This document shows, piece by piece, positions 18,936 through 32,598 of a DNA stretch of 64,000 nt. The translations under genes were made by a program, and so were the position numbers. The stretch's first letter is position 1. Each line of letters begins with the position of its first letter. Under the pieces are notes generated by a model. That model did no database searches and was not told the DNA's origin. It worked only from the letters and a program-made list of their open reading frames with translations. Location of the stretch: NCBI RefSeq assembly GCF_963678635.1, contig NC_087066.1:6911954-6975953 (forward strand), read 5' to 3'. The DNA comes from Symsagittifera roscoffensis (Eukaryota; Xenacoelomorpha; Acoela; Convolutidae).

Positions 18936-20470
18936 ATGAAATCGATAAAACTAGGAGATATCCCCAGTTCGAAACTGGGCTTCGGCGCCATGTCATTGGT
19001 TCCAAATATCTACTCAACGCCTGGAGATTTCACAGATGAAGATGGCGTCGCTCTTCTCCAACGAGTGATTAATTTGGGTATAACTCATATCGACACAGCT
19101 ATTCTGTATGGGAATGGGCACAATGAGAAAGTTGTTGGAAAGTTCCTAGCCTGCTTGAAACCAGAAGAAAGAGCGAAGCTTTGTATCGCTACTAAAACTG
19201 GCTTTGACCTTGAAGCTGATAGAATCAACAACGAACCTGGATATATTCGAAGGACGTGCGAAGAATCTCTGCAACGTCTGGGCACTTATATAGATATTTT
19301 TTACTTGCACCGAATCGATACTTCAGTTGCGATTGAAGATAGCATGAAAGTTATGAAAGAACTAATTGCAGAAGGGAAGATCAAATCTGTTGGGCTAAGT
19401 GAAGCATCGGCTAATACGATTCGAAGAGCGCATGCTATGTGTAAAATATCAGCCATACAACTTGAGTGGTCTCTTTGGTCAAGGGATGTTGAGGATGAAA
19501 TTGTTCCCACTTGCAGAGAATTGGGAATCGGAATTGTGGCCTATTCGCCACTTGGAAGAGGGATGCTAGCTGGAACTGTAAAGAAACGTGAGGATTTGAA
19601 TCCCAATGACTGGAGATTACTGAATCCAAGGTAGGGAAAAGCGTAATAATGTTATCGTTTTCAAAGTTAACTTCTGTAAGTATGCATGTAGATGGTAGAA
19701 CCCCTGGTGGAATTGTGATCAGACCCATTTGACCAAAAAAAAATTGTGATTCGAAGCATTCCACCAAAAAAAATCTATGATTGCACCAGACTGAAAAGAT
19801 TTGTGATCAGACTCAAGTTCGACTCATATTTCGACCAGTTTGACCCGGGACTATCCATTTTAATTTGACATGACAACTCGAATTTTTCTGTTTGCAGTGA
19901 AACATTCTTATATGATTTGTCGCCGTTTCAAAGTGTCGCCTCACAGTTTGACCACAATTTGTATAGCAATTCTTTGGACTTAATCTAAGAGATGAATGTT
20001 GATTTCAGTTTCACATACATATGAATACGTAATGTGAATAGCTTATACAAGTTGCAGAGCTGACCTTTTAAAATTTTCTTCTGTGACATTTATATCAGAA
20101 TTAGAAAATTCTCAAAGTTCCCGAACGCTTGACCTGATGCAATTTTTTTTGCAAGATTATTGATGTTTTTATCAGGTTTGAGAAACAGGCAATCGAAGCT
20201 AATTTGCAACTTGTGAGTAAAATTGAGGAAATAGCTTCCAAGAAAGGGTGTACAACTGCCCAGCTATCTCTGGCCTGGGTTCTGGCACAAGGCGATGACG
20301 TGGTTCCGATTCCAGGAACGTCCAAAGTGAAGAATCTTGAGTCGAATGTGGGCGCCTTGGATGTTGTTTTGTCGAAAGATGAAGTTTATCAATTGAGTAA
20401 TGCTGTTCCCATTGCAGCAGTTGTTGGAGATAGGTACCAAGAAGGGTTTCCAACTTTCAAAGACAATTAG
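18936..20470 (+). CDS. Aldo/keto reductase, two exons
   Basis: Exon 1 is 18936-19630 and exon 2 is 20176-20470, joined across a GT-AG intron, giving 329 residues. The junction falls inside an Arg codon (NPR-FEKQ), restoring the family sequence. The protein is an NADPH-dependent aldo/keto reductase resembling the AKR13 group (bacterial, fungal and plant pyridoxal-reductase-like or auxin-induced-type enzymes). The catalytic tetrad is complete: D53, Y58 (DTAILYGNG), K87 (ATKTGF), H125 (YLHRID). The signatures SEASANTIRRAHA and AYSPLGRGML fit AKR13, and IPGTSKVKNLESN is the C-terminal cofactor site. I chose ATG 18936 (MKSIKLG) because family proteins start there; upstream open frame begins only at TTG. 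The substrate is unknown. The ADH gene follows 531 bp downstream on the same strand. Confidence 0.92.
19631..20175 (+). other. Intron of the aldo/keto reductase gene
   Basis: 545 bp with donor AAG|GTAGGG and acceptor TTTATCAG|G. Both the loss of family similarity at the donor and its resumption at the acceptor support the boundaries. Confidence 0.9.
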
Positions 20471-20977
20471 ATCTAGACTGAATGCTGTTCACCCTTGCGA
20501 TAATTTATTTTTACTTTCGAAAATGTAAATGTTTTAAAAGTTGATCTCATTTTATTAGAATGAAGTTTTCCCATGCAGTAGGGCGTAACCTATATTTATG
20601 ATTTATACAAGAGCCTAAGTTAGATGTTAAATGTTTTTTCTGGGAAAAATATTTTCTCGAAAATATATTTTTTTCTTTATTGAGGTTTTTAAAAGTTCAA
20701 TTATTTTGTAAGTCATTCTAGAAGTAGGGGCAAAACATGATTAAAGAATCTGTTAGCTGATTGAGCAAAGTAGCTGAACTAATTCTAGCGCGAAGAACAA
20801 GTCATTGTTAAGTTAAACTAATACTCATGTGATCAATTCAGTCCATGTTTTCGTTCGGTTACCTATCAGCTATTCTACTATTCTATACATAACTCTCTGT
20901 TTATCAGAGTAATGTGCCATTAGATTTGCACTCGTTACAACCTGCACAAAATTAACAACTCTAAATTTATCTGGTGA

Positions 20978-22132
<1,155 letters not shown>

Positions 22133-23849
22133 AATTTAATTGAAGTTAAATTGGTGACAATTTTGTGCGCTTGAGTTTTCAGTCTTTGCACAGTGTTTTT
22201 CGGTCAATCAGAGTTTTGAAACTTTTTCGATGCTTTGAAATAAGGTTTTAAAAATGTTGACGTGAAAATGAGCTGCTTTGAGTTTGGTTTTAATTCGTTG
22301 ACCGAAAAGGATTTTCCGAAAGTTTGGCATAACAATTTAATTGTGATTGATTGATGTGATGATTGAACTAAGAAATTGAATCGAAAGCATATTCAATTTG
22401 ACTAATGTTAGGTTACTATTTATAACAGATTTTTCTCCCCTTTCTTCATTCTTCACAAGCTTAAGGACTACATTTAGGTATTTTTAATAAGTTATTTTGC
22501 AAGCGCAATGCAGTGTTTTAATTCGAATATTTTATTCCTATGCAGTGCGCTTTTGATGTTCCAGAATTGCGCATTGAAGAATATGAAAGTTTTTTTTGCG
22601 TATTTAGTATCAGATTTGTTTGAGGTAATGCTGAAGAACAGGTGTTTGTTGTATAAACTAGCGAGCTTTTTTATCTAAACTAGCGAGGATTTTATCGAGG
22701 GGGAGGCAAATAGATTTCGATATTTTTGTCAACTTTTTTTTAGATCGACCAATGTTATTTTCCGGGCGCTTCCAGAACACACACTTCTGCAAATTTTTGC
22801 AAACAACTGATCAAAAATGCCGTTTCGGAAAATTATGTAAAGACTGAACATACAAACACGACGTACAATTACCCCAGTTGCGATATTTTTGTTGTTAAAT
22901 AATCAGTCACTTCATTTTTTTTTTCAGAAACATGTTAATTCAAAAAAACCATTTGGTTAAAAATTTATGCTGATACAAAATCAAATTATCACAATAAATT
23001 AAAAATCGACAACTACAACGGCATGTAAATATACAAATACACCTTGTATAAATATGAAGGAGAAAAAACTAGAACTAGAAATTAGACCGAAAAATGTTTT
23101 CGAAAAGAACTAATGGATCTATCAAAAGGAATTTTTTCCTGTTTTTTTATCAAAAATTTTCTAAGTTCAAATGTAAAATTTTTGTTCAGATTTAATTTTC
23201 TTTGGATATATGTTTAAATTGTTCCATTTATTACAACTATTGTTTGCTACAGATTTCTTTCCCACTTCTGTTTTTACAAACCTACTTTGTTTTATTTATT
23301 TTTGTGCGTTCGTTTAGTTTCACAGGTACTCAATTATAGATAAACTACCTACCAATTTCTTTTGTGTTAAGGTTTTTGCGACATCGAGCTTTCTAGTCAA
23401 GCTATGTTGGGTAGTGAATAGTTCGGCTGGTAGAACTTTAGACTCTAAAAGTAGATCATGTGCATGATCATTTTTTCTGCGAAGATAACACACTATGATT
23501 CCTTAGTAAATTTGTCGGCTTGGTCTTTTAAATTAAGACATGGGTAGCTTTTGAAAAAATGCTGAGCTAAAAGATAAATGTGACGAAACTAACGATTTGA
23601 AAAGCATAACTCTTGTTTTTAATGGTACCATATGTCGCACACAGTATACTGTTCAATTTCAACAGCCATTTTGCTTAAACATGTGTTCAATTCGGCTGAA
23701 AAAGTGAGACCTTTGTCCTCAAGCAATCCAAAACACCTGGCATGTTCCTTTGCAGAAATTGTTTCATCATTATGAATATTTTTTCCTAAACAATGCCCTT
23801 CTTACAGACAATGAGTTCTGTTTTATCAACATTAAGAACATGTTTTTTT
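22133..23849. other. Non-coding stretch, no gene supported
   Basis: AT-rich sequence with no ORF, repeat or RNA gene I can support. Its right end probably includes the decayed 3' end of the adjacent LINE. Confidence 0.5.
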
Positions 23850-25770
23850 ATTTTCAAATTTTAATGTAGTTTTTTTAGCGTTTGTAGTATTGTTATTCTT
23901 AGGTCGGTTATTGAGTTTCTGTACAAAAGATACTTGTAGCATCTGCAAGTTACACAGAGTTTATGTTGCTCTTATTTTGTTTTTTATTTCATTTACATAA
24001 AGAGTGAAAACCAATGGTCCCAAAACAGTACATTGTGGTACGCCATGATTAAGTGTTTTCCAGTCAGAATAATGATTTTGAAAATTTACACATTGTTGAG
24101 GGTCTCATAAAAATCTTTCACGAGAATCGATGCATTTTTGGAAAAAAAACCATACATTCCAATTTTTCTAAGAAAATTTCATGAGAAATGGAATTGGAAG
24201 CTTTAGCAAGATCTAGAAAACTTTTTTCTTGGTTGATACATGTTTTCACAAATCATTTGGGTAAAAATGATAATTGGATCAGTCGCAGATTGGTTTTTCT
24301 GAAATCCAAATTGACAGACGTTCCTTAACAAGTTTTGTTTGAGATATTTCATAGTTTGATTAGAAAACAAATGTTCGAAAATTTGTAAAAGTGTGTTTTT
24401 CACAAAAATTCGCCTATAATTTGATGCAAACTGAGTTTTATCTTTTTTGAAGACAAGTGTTATATAGGCTTTCTTGAGGATTGATGGAAACTGATTTTGC
24501 ATTATACTTTCATTTATTGCGTATTGAAGGGGTGTTCCAATAGCAAGTTTACCTTGTTGGATGCAAAAAGCTTGTTTTCCATTGGCCCTGGGGGTTTATT
24601 CAACGGTAAAAACTCTTCGTAAATTGCGTTTTTTGTGACACTGAAAGTCAGACACTAGTTGTAATTCTTTCTTTTTGTTTTCAGGGTTTATGTTCACCAT
24701 TAAAAAAACCTAATCTTGAAAAAACTTTAAGTGATTTACTATTTCCCTAACATTTTGTTGTTTTGCTATCTTCCAAATCCATCTCGCTAATATTTACTCT
24801 CCTTTTTCCTATTTTTTTGTTTATGAAATACGATTATTCTGTACTCTCTCGTGTACCAAATTTCTTACCTTTTTGTACTCTCTATGCGCTACCTCACAAC
24901 CAGTGTTTTTCCATATATTGAAACAACTATATTTATTGTTTATCAAAGTCATCAAGGTGTTATCTATCCATGATTTTTTGTTATTGGTTTCCAGTTCCCG
25001 ATTTATAGTTTGGTGCAATATGGAGCACGCTCACTTATAATGTTTTTTTGAATAGTCTCAAAAGTCTGATCCAAAGGGTTTTTCATACATTTCTGACTAA
25101 ACAGAAAGAGCAAGGTCCAAGTTGAATTTCTCCCGATAATAGTTTTGGAATTGTTTTGCCTCAATTTGATTGATGTCATTTTTTGGCTTGCAAGAAATTA
25201 ATGTTTCATATGAAAGCATGTTCTGTGTTGAAAGGCAATTGGTACGAATTAATATAAATTAATTGGTTTGTTGAAACTAAACTGGTCGATAAGTGAAATA
25301 TTTTTATCCGTGACACGTGATGGTCTTGAGACGTTTGGTATAGTTAAACCATAGTTTGCAGTGAAGTCGTTGAGTTTTGATGACTCATCTTGCTTTAAAA
25401 GATGTATATTGTAGTCCCCAAATATGGAAATTTCCGTTTTTGAAGCAAACGCATGGAAAATTTAACCTCCCACTTCATCAAAAAATGTACGGAGTGATTT
25501 TTTTGAGCTATATGAAACATAAATTAAGGTTTTTTTGTGAATCATTACTCAATTTCAACTCATAAGGACTCAAAAAAAACGGCCTGTGTTACTCATGAGA
25601 TCTTTACGAATGTACATTTTGAATGATAAAGGAGTCCAAATTCCAACACCTCCTCCCCCCTTTTTAGACCTGTCCATTCTGAGCGTGGAATGTTTACGTT
25701 TCAAGTTTTGTTCAAAAGTCATTTTTGTTTGCTTTCGGTATTTAAACATCGGGGTTTTTTGGATATCATC
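23850..25770 (-). mobile_element. Decayed non-LTR retrotransposon (LINE) with endonuclease and reverse transcriptase remains
   Basis: Reading the minus strand from 25770: an APE-type endonuclease remnant shows DRSKKGGGVGIW (25625-25670), FGDYNIHLLKQ and SLIDQF (25255-25440). A linker follows at 24821-25018. RT then shows KKAYITLVFKK and NYRRIFVKN (about 24400-24480), FLDLAKASNSISHEI (24150-24225), HGVPQCTVLGPLVFTLYV (about 23990-24045) and LADATSIF in place of the YADD block (near 23930). Motif order is that of the Jockey/CR1 type. Frames are broken by stops and shifts and the catalytic pair is lost, so the copy is dead. Its 5' part lies about 230 bp from the RAD9 start. Confidence 0.85.
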
Positions 25771-25996
25771 TTAACTTGAAAAAGTGAAATACGCTTTGTG
25801 AATCAGCGTCTGTAGTGTTTTTCTATAGTTTGCATTACGACACCTCTGCACTTTATACATAATTATACTAATCGTGCAGGCTTCTTAAAATGTTTCAATC
25901 GGCTCAGTCAAATTGGTTTTGGACACTTTCACGCTGGTGATTGGTCATTGTTTACAGATGGGGTTGAATGAAAACCTATTTTGTTATTGAAACGAA

Positions 25997-28562
25997 ATGA
26001 AAATTGTGATTCCAAAACAACATATTCTGGTTTTTGGGCGATTTATTCACACATTAGCGAAACTGAGAGACGAAATATCTTGTCACTGTTCTGAAGACAA
26101 ATTCACCCTCAAATGTGTCAACTCAACTCAAACGTGTCTTGCAATATTCCAATTGGACAAACATTTTTTCTCAACATTCGAAGTCGCAGTTGCCGAAGTC
26201 AAGTTAAAACTTCACTCTAAATCCTTGTTGTATGTGTTTAAAAATCTGTATAATATCGAAAAATCGTGTGACAAAGTCGTGATTAGTTATGACCCGACTG
26301 TCGTTCAAGTTGAAGATTGTTTACGAATTGTGTTTCTGAAAGCGGAGGGAATCGAGACTGTTTTTGACGTCAACTGTCTTGAAGATGAAAATGACATCAA
26401 TCCGAATCTTAGCTACAATTCTGAAGAAGAGCTGAATCAGATTTTATTCAACAATTTTTCTGCCTCGTCGAAATTGTTCAACGAAGTTATTCAGAGTTTC
26501 TTTTCGGCCGATGAACAAATTGTACTTGAAGCGTGTCAAAGTGTGATTCGACTGAAAAGTTACGTAACAAATGGGATCTCGCTGAGCGAACTGACCAATA
26601 GGAAAGCGTCGTCGGGCAAAGAAGGCTGTACGCAGATGGTTATTTCTCAGCAAGAGCTCTTGTCGTATAATGTTCACTATTTAGAAAGCTCAACTAAAAC
26701 AGAGGTTTCTCAGAGAACTCACGATTTAAATAAGCTACCTAATGGAGACTCAAATTTAGCTGATGCTACCACGCGAGTTTCGGACGATGAAGTGTTGAGT
26801 GAAATTGTGTTTAATTTGAAGCATTTCAAAGTGGCTCTCAGCTTACTGCAGATTCTCAATTTGGAATTGAATGTTAATTTTGCACATGGTAAGTTGTCGC
26901 TTTTAAAAAGAGACAAACAATTGTCCAGTGCTCATTGATTACGGAGCAGACGAAATCTCGAAACCCAAAAAAAATAGAGTGATAATTTGTGCATAGGTCG
27001 AAAAACAGCGTCTCGACTGGAAAGAAAAAGAATAAATTTCTCCGGTCATTCATTACATAAATTTGGCAATTCATCGTTATAAGTAATTATTAAAATGAGA
27101 CTCGGAGAGGATAGACAACGGGGCCATATGGCCCACACACGCCTACCCTAGCTATGCATGCTCCTTTCACTATCAGGAAAAGATTTTTTTAAAATGTTTT
27201 CAGACTAAATAGATGCACAGGTTGTGGGGTTTTCACCAATCGTTTTTTTGTATATTTCATCACTCTAGAGTCCCCTCTAATTTAGGCTGAGTTTTACTCG
27301 GCACTGAAAAGAAATGTTTGTAATTTTTCTTGGAATATGAATCACGAAGAAAAGAGCTTAGATATTTTACCACAATTAACCCCTCCTAGAGGTTGCTAAA
27401 ATTCCACAAAAACTCACCCTACCATACACGAGACCATACACGATAGTTTTTTTCTGTTAAATTAAATTAGACTTGTAAACTGCGCTATATCCAACTGACG
27501 TTTTTGTACAAAAAGCAATTGAGTTTGTCTCAAGCGCTGTCAACGTTTGTCATAAAATAGTTTTTATCAGAGCTTGATTTAGTATTTTTCAATGCCACGT
27601 GTCTGATTTTGAATACAATTATTGTTTTTTGCAGTAAATCTTAATGAAGCGAGAAGCCGTAAAAAGATCTGAATAATGATTTAGTTGACACTGATGTAAA
27701 GCCTAAATTTGTTTCAGCTGGATTACCTTTCCGCGTGCTACTCTACCAGACCGGTCTCTTCAAAGGTCAGTTCTGGATCTCAACCCTCAACAGCCCACTG
27801 GACAGAAAAACAACTTCATTGCCACAGCAAAAACAGCCTAACAAAACAGCAGTTGGGACTAATTTAACCAATGCGAATCAAGTTGAAAAGTCAGTTCGAG
27901 ACATTCCCGATGAATTTGCCAACGATGATGGACTTGATGATGAATTGTTATGCTCGCTTCCAATCGAAACAAACAATAACAACAACATCAAACAGAATCA
28001 ACAAACAACCAGTCTTCAAAAAGAAGAAACAAGCAAGTCAAATGAACAAACTCAAGAAGATGGGAGATCGTCTGATGATTCACAAAGTAGAATTTCACAG
28101 CGGCGAGTATCCCATCTTCGTGCATTTAAGCCAGTGAGCACTTCGTTCCAAGGAGATGAAAATAAGTCGAGTTCAACTAACGCCAGTCAGCAAATTACAG
28201 TTGGTGCCAAACGAACAGCTGGCAAAGACTGTTTGGTCCACTTTGAAAATGTATCCACTCAAGAAACAGATTCAGACATGGTTATTTTGCCAAAATGTAT
28301 CCGAACTATGACGAATAATGACACAATTTTATCCCATGTCGAAAACAATAGCAATTTTGAATTGAAAAATAGTTCTCGTGAAAATTTTACTGAAGCTGAA
28401 AACGTTGATATGTTGGAGCCAGAAGACAATGAAAGTTCTCTGATGGCAGATATTTTTGGTCCTTCAACTCTATTGAGTCTGGAAGATACAGAACCCGATG
28501 ATGGATTGCAGAGTGAAAACTTTGAGGCGACTGTGTTAGTTGAAGACAGTGATGTTGAGTAA
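25997..28562 (+). CDS. RAD9: RAD9 checkpoint-clamp subunit, two exons
   Basis: Exons 25997-26888 and 27718-28562 give 578 residues. The first ~310 plus the start of exon 2 form the PCNA-like region (starts MKIVIPKQHILVFGRFIH; second-half signature FNLKHFKVALSLLQILNLELNVNF, completed after splicing by AGLPFRVLLYQ). RAD9 forms the 9-1-1 ring with RAD1 and HUS1 that loads at DNA damage and activates ATR signalling. The rest is a ~240-residue acidic, Gln/Asn/Ser-rich disordered tail. The tail end SLMADIFGPSTL then VLVEDSDVE resembles the human RAD9A end, including the acidic Ser site bound by TOPBP1 after phosphorylation. The protein is longer than human RAD9A (391 residues), mainly through this tail. 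Both exons are intact. Confidence 0.88.
26889..27717 (+). other. Intron of RAD9
   Basis: 829 bp, donor CATG|GTAAGT, acceptor TTTCAG|CTGG, interrupting a Gly/Ala codon. It contains a 14-bp perfect palindrome GGGCCATATGGCCC at 27121-27134; nothing else is evident. Confidence 0.85.
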
Positions 28563-29055
28563 CATGTGTGTAGATTTAGTTTTGTTTGTTGCTGATCAAT
28601 TTCGTAAAATTAATATATCAATATGTGAAACATCTGTAAAAAATCTTTCAGAAACTTTTAGTAATTAGTACATAAAGTAGCTTTGCAAATAGCACATAAT
28701 GTTCCCACCATAGTCTTAAAAGAAACACACAAGTAAGAATTCAAATTAATGCCGTTTTTTTTTCGTGTGATGTGGTACAAAGAGCTGAACGGAAACATAA
28801 AACTTAGGCATATTTGACAGTCTTATTAAACAGGCCAATTGGAAAACTGTTTTTGTAGAAAGCTGACGTAAACAACGAAAAAATCGTTAAAAAATTTCAA
28901 AAAAGAAAAAGAATTTGAAAAAAAACTGGAGCTAAAAAAACTTCACACTCACCTTATGAGATCGAAATGAGACCGCAAATCAAACGTTTCAAACTGGTTC
29001 TCCAATTTTTTAAATTTCAGTCGAATCACATTTCAAAGGGCTTTAATATGATACA
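28563..29055. other. Intergenic, no gene supported
   Basis: 3' flank of RAD9 and AT-rich sequence. The AATTAATATATCAATATG stretch after the stop is compatible with 3' UTR, but no canonical AATAAA is clear near the stop. Confidence 0.4.
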
Positions 29056-29326
29056 AGGATTCGACCGCCTGCCGACCCAAAGGTTACCCCCTTGTACTTT
29101 TTTGAGATATCCATTTTTGGCTGACGGACCCTTAAGTTTTTCTAAACGAGCTTTAGCCGCCCATATTTACTGATTTTGTGGGGGCTAAAAAGTACCTAAA
29201 AACGCCGTTTTTGGGCTGTTTTTTTTTTTAAAAAGCTCTGGTTGCGGCGCAGAAAATTTGGCCCAAACGGGGTCTTTTTAGTGCTTTGGAAGAGCTCGAA
29301 AAATGAATTTGGTAGACCTAAAACAA

Positions 29327-30366
29327 CGGGGTCGCCACGCGGTCAGGGCGAACAAAAACTTGTCAGGGCGAGCAAAGTTAGGTCAGGGCCAGGAGCGTGA
29401 AAGCGTTGCTGGTCTTAGTTTTTACTTCAAAGTCTAAATTCAATTGTTTATTAAGCGTTAACCTGTGATTTTTCAGGGTATGAGTCGCGAACGTTCGGTC
29501 AAGGGAAGATGAAGTTCAATGAAGACTGGTTTCAAGATGGTGAATTTGAATTGTGGGTTGCTAAATCGAACACGAGTTCAGATGTGTTCTTTGTAAGAAA
29601 TCATATACGCTGGGCAACATCGGTGTCAAAGCACTCCGCTCCCATGCAGGGCCGACCAAATTGCATGCTGAGCTGGTCACGCTTGAATTGCAATCCCTTC
29701 GTTGGGAAGAACATGTTGAAGATGTTCAAGTTGTAAGTGGCTCTGTAGTCGAGCCAGCTACTCCAGTGGTTGAGGCTACAGCCCCTACCAGAAAAACGCT
29801 TTTTTTTTGGTGAATGACAATACTCGTAAAGCAGAATTTCTATTTGTTTTGCCTATGATTGTTTCGAGTACTTATGATTGTACTTATGTTTCGAGAACTT
29901 ATAATTGCCTATGATTGTTTGAAGAGATCTGAAGAGCAAGCTGTCGGATGGTAAATCTGCAGAGAAAAGAAAACTGGATGAAGATATAAACGCGGCGGCT
30001 GCAAAGATAAAGCGACTTACGGACGAAGTCAAACATTTGATTAGTGTTGCGGATACGAAAGCAAAGGAAGCTGAAAACAAGAAGTCGTTTCAGTTAATGA
30101 TAGATTCGAGTGTTCTCCGGGACTCTGCAAAACGCAAGGAGTCAGAAATTGTGAGTACCAAGGAAGAACTTGAAAAACTGAAAACAGCTTTTTAAGAAGA
30201 AGTTATTTGGTATGACTTTAAGTTATGTTATTTCTGGTATTTCAAATTCTTTGATAGCTTTTTTTGCAATTTTCAGACTAAATGTCAGGGCCTGAGCTTC
30301 AAAGTGGTCAGGGCAGTAATCAATGCTGTCAGGGCGACAGTTAAATTATACCGCGTGGCAACCCTG
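29327..30366 (+). mobile_element. 1.04-kb hAT-like DNA transposon carrying a BED-like zinc finger exon and a coiled-coil exon
   Basis: Terminal inverted repeats match at 15 of 17: CGGGGTCGCCACGCGGT (29327-29343) and the reverse complement of ACCGCGTGGCAACCCTG (30350-30366). Six copies of GTCAGGGC lie just inside the ends: 29342, 29362, 29382 (exactly 20 bp apart) and 30284, 30307, 30328, all in one orientation. The CAGGG-type ends suggest hAT. Flanks share AACAA, a possible partial target duplication. No transposase catalytic domain is present, so the copy is non-autonomous. Confidence 0.7.
29477..30195 (+). pseudogene. Transposon-encoded BED-like zinc finger / coiled-coil gene, one frameshift
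   Basis: Exon 29477-29732 lies between acceptor TTTTTCAG and a perfect donor GTAAGT. It encodes KFNEDWFQDGEFELW, then after a one-base shift near 29590 CKKSYTLGNIGVKALRSHAG and TKLHAEL, which resemble the BED-type finger that opens hAT-derived proteins. A last exon at about 29925-30195 encodes some 85 highly charged residues (AEKRKLDEDINAAAAKIKRL), a probable coiled coil, ending at TAA 30193-30195. The shift implies inactivation unless it is an assembly error. I do not recognise a named family. Confidence 0.5.
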
Positions 30367-30410
30367 AACAAGTTCGACTAAATTTCGAATGTTTTTTAAA
30401 AATCCGTTCA

Positions 30411-32243
30411 TTATTTGCATTTGTAACCATGTTTTTGTGTGTATACATTGGAGACGGAGAGACGATGACTCAAGGACGGCTTAATTATTATAGCAGCTTT
30501 TTTATCTGTCCAAGTATGCAAGCTGCTGCCACGTTGGATAACTGAGAAAGAAACTAATACTTGATGACCTGGTCTAGTTATACGAAGGCGTACTTCCAGA
30601 GAGTGACTTCCCCGGCGAGTTCGAATTTTGGAAAATTATGTGGCGCTTTGGCGCTTCCCCTTGTACACCGAAACACCAGAAAACCTCACTAGTGCTCTCA
30701 GAGTAAGTCACAATGCCAATATCTTTACTTTGCTCCAGATTGGTGCTACCCTCCCAATTACTCTGCACTGCTGAGCGCTCATTTTTGAGCATGAAATTAC
30801 TAAAAAATTACCTGCGCTCAAAAATGAACGAGTATCGACTCTCGTTTAGGGCTGTTTAACACGCTCAGAGATATGGAAAAGAAAGTCGAGATATGGAAAA
30901 GAAAGATTTCATTGACAGTTTTACTGCAAAAACTTAGAGACTCAGTTTTGTTTAGGTTCGTTTTTATTATTGTATATAATTAAATGTTTTCATTCAAAAC
31001 TTTCTGAATCCTCCCCCCCCCCCACTCAAAAAAAAATCCTAGATCCACCCCCCCCCCCCCCCTAATGAAACCAACAAAAAATTCCTTCGGAAACAGCTCT
31101 AAGAAAAGAAGCATTTTTTTCGGCCGATTTTGCTGAAACTCGGCAACCCGTTATTGAAACTCAAGTACGCAGTTCGTGCCAGAAAAAAAAACTAGAGATT
31201 TGTACATCACAAATAAAAAAGAGACTGATCTTTTTTTTAGAGATCGATGTTTTGAAGACATAAAAATAGTTAAACTAAAATATCTTAGAACCTAGGGATG
31301 GAAAAGTCTAAAGCCTAATTAAGGCATCCTTTAACTAGACCTTATCGCCCTTATGATGACCTCGGATATCGTAATTATGTAAAATGACCATGTCTGTTAA
31401 ATGTTTTCTGATGTGAGAACTAATATTATTTATATAAGTGTTTTTGAAAGCAGTTATTTTGGCGAATCAAAAGGCTGATAACTCCTCTTTACGAGAACAG
31501 CTGACTCAAAATGGAATTGGGACAGACATGGCAATGGGCTGACATTTGCTGCCCTAGCCCAGCCCGCGATCAATTTTTTGGGCCGTTGGCGGCCCATTGG
31601 GATGAATTTCTCGGCCCGGTGGCTAACCCACTGCTAAAATATGATTCAGAAGCAAATTGTAGAAACAATTTAACATATAAGAATAAAAAACATATAATCT
31701 CTGAAAGTCAATAAATGACAAGTGAACATTTCAAAAAAAAATGGTATTCAGGTACTTAGTAGAGTCCAGAAAAGAAAAAATCGGCCTATTTGGCACCTTT
31801 TTGAGGCTACGGCCCAGGCCCGGCCCATTGCGATGTCTGAAATGAGGTCGAATACAAAACGAAGAAATACTTGCAGTCTTTGTTTCAAAAATGTATGCAC
31901 TTTCAAAACACTAGCGTCATGGATCAAGCAGAAAAGAACACATATATGCAAACATGAGGTGCAACACAAAAGCTGAACAATTTGGTTTCTTAAATGAGAG
32001 CATTCAAACTAAATAGAAGCACTTAGATTCACGAATTTGATTGCTAGAACCTTTCAAACAAAAGCAGGTAATAAAAGGCAAAAGTCATTTGGCAGACAAT
32101 TGCACTCATGATAAAAAAAACCATGCACACGGAATTAAAACATGAGGCTGTAGTTTTCTGAAAAGAAATTACAATAATGAACTCAGTCGTCAAACTGCCT
32201 AAAAGTTCCATAATTTTGACGTAAGTTTTCCTGCTATTTAGAT
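30411..32243. other. Non-coding stretch with a truncated MITE end
   Basis: No gene supported. 31008-31062 has homopolymer C runs around AAATCCTAGATCCACCCCC, the right terminus of the hAT-like MITE family. 30775-30830 has an inverted repeat built on GCGCTCATTTTTGAGC. 31510-31835 has several GGCCC-rich blocks (GGCCCATTG repeated) that may be an old repeat. Confidence 0.45.
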
Positions 32244-32598
32244 CAGGGGCGGATAGGGGGATGCCCCCCACCCCCGCTCATGGATTCGACCCCCTGCCGA
32301 CCCAAAGGGTTCCCCCTCTTCTACTTTTCAAGAAATCCATTTTCGGCCGTTCGAACCTAAAGTTTTTCGAAGGGCGCTTTTGGCGCCTAAACTATTTTTG
32401 AAAGGGAGCGCGCGCCGAAAAAACGCAATTTTTTGGTCATATTTTTCCAAAAACGGATTTTTTACCTGTTTTTTTTTTTAGAAATTTGCCTGCAGCGCAA
32501 AATTTTTTGTCATAATAGGGTCTTTATAAAGTTCTGAGACCGCTCAGAAACTATTTGGTCCCCCCCCCCTCCCCTCGAGAAAATCCTAGATCCGCGCC
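32244..32598. mobile_element. hAT-like MITE copy
   Basis: Left end CAGGGGCGGATAGGGGG, right end ATCCTAGATCCGCGCC, nearly inverted copies. Flanks ATTTAGAT (32236-32243) and TCTTAGAT (just right of the end) agree at 6 of 8 and fit an 8-bp hAT target duplication. Internal blocks are shared with the 33.5-kb copy. Confidence 0.65.

Larger units (their letters stand above)
29056..30410. repeat. Copy of a hAT-like MITE family, split by another transposon
   Basis: 29056-29326 and 30367-30410 match the left and right parts of the family whose complete copy is 33524-33943. Shared blocks include GATTCGACC then CTGCCGACCCAAAGG at the left and AAAACAA, TTTCGAAT at the junction. The outer ends are lost. 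The two parts are contiguous in the family consensus, showing that the element at 29327-30366 inserted into it. Confidence 0.65.
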
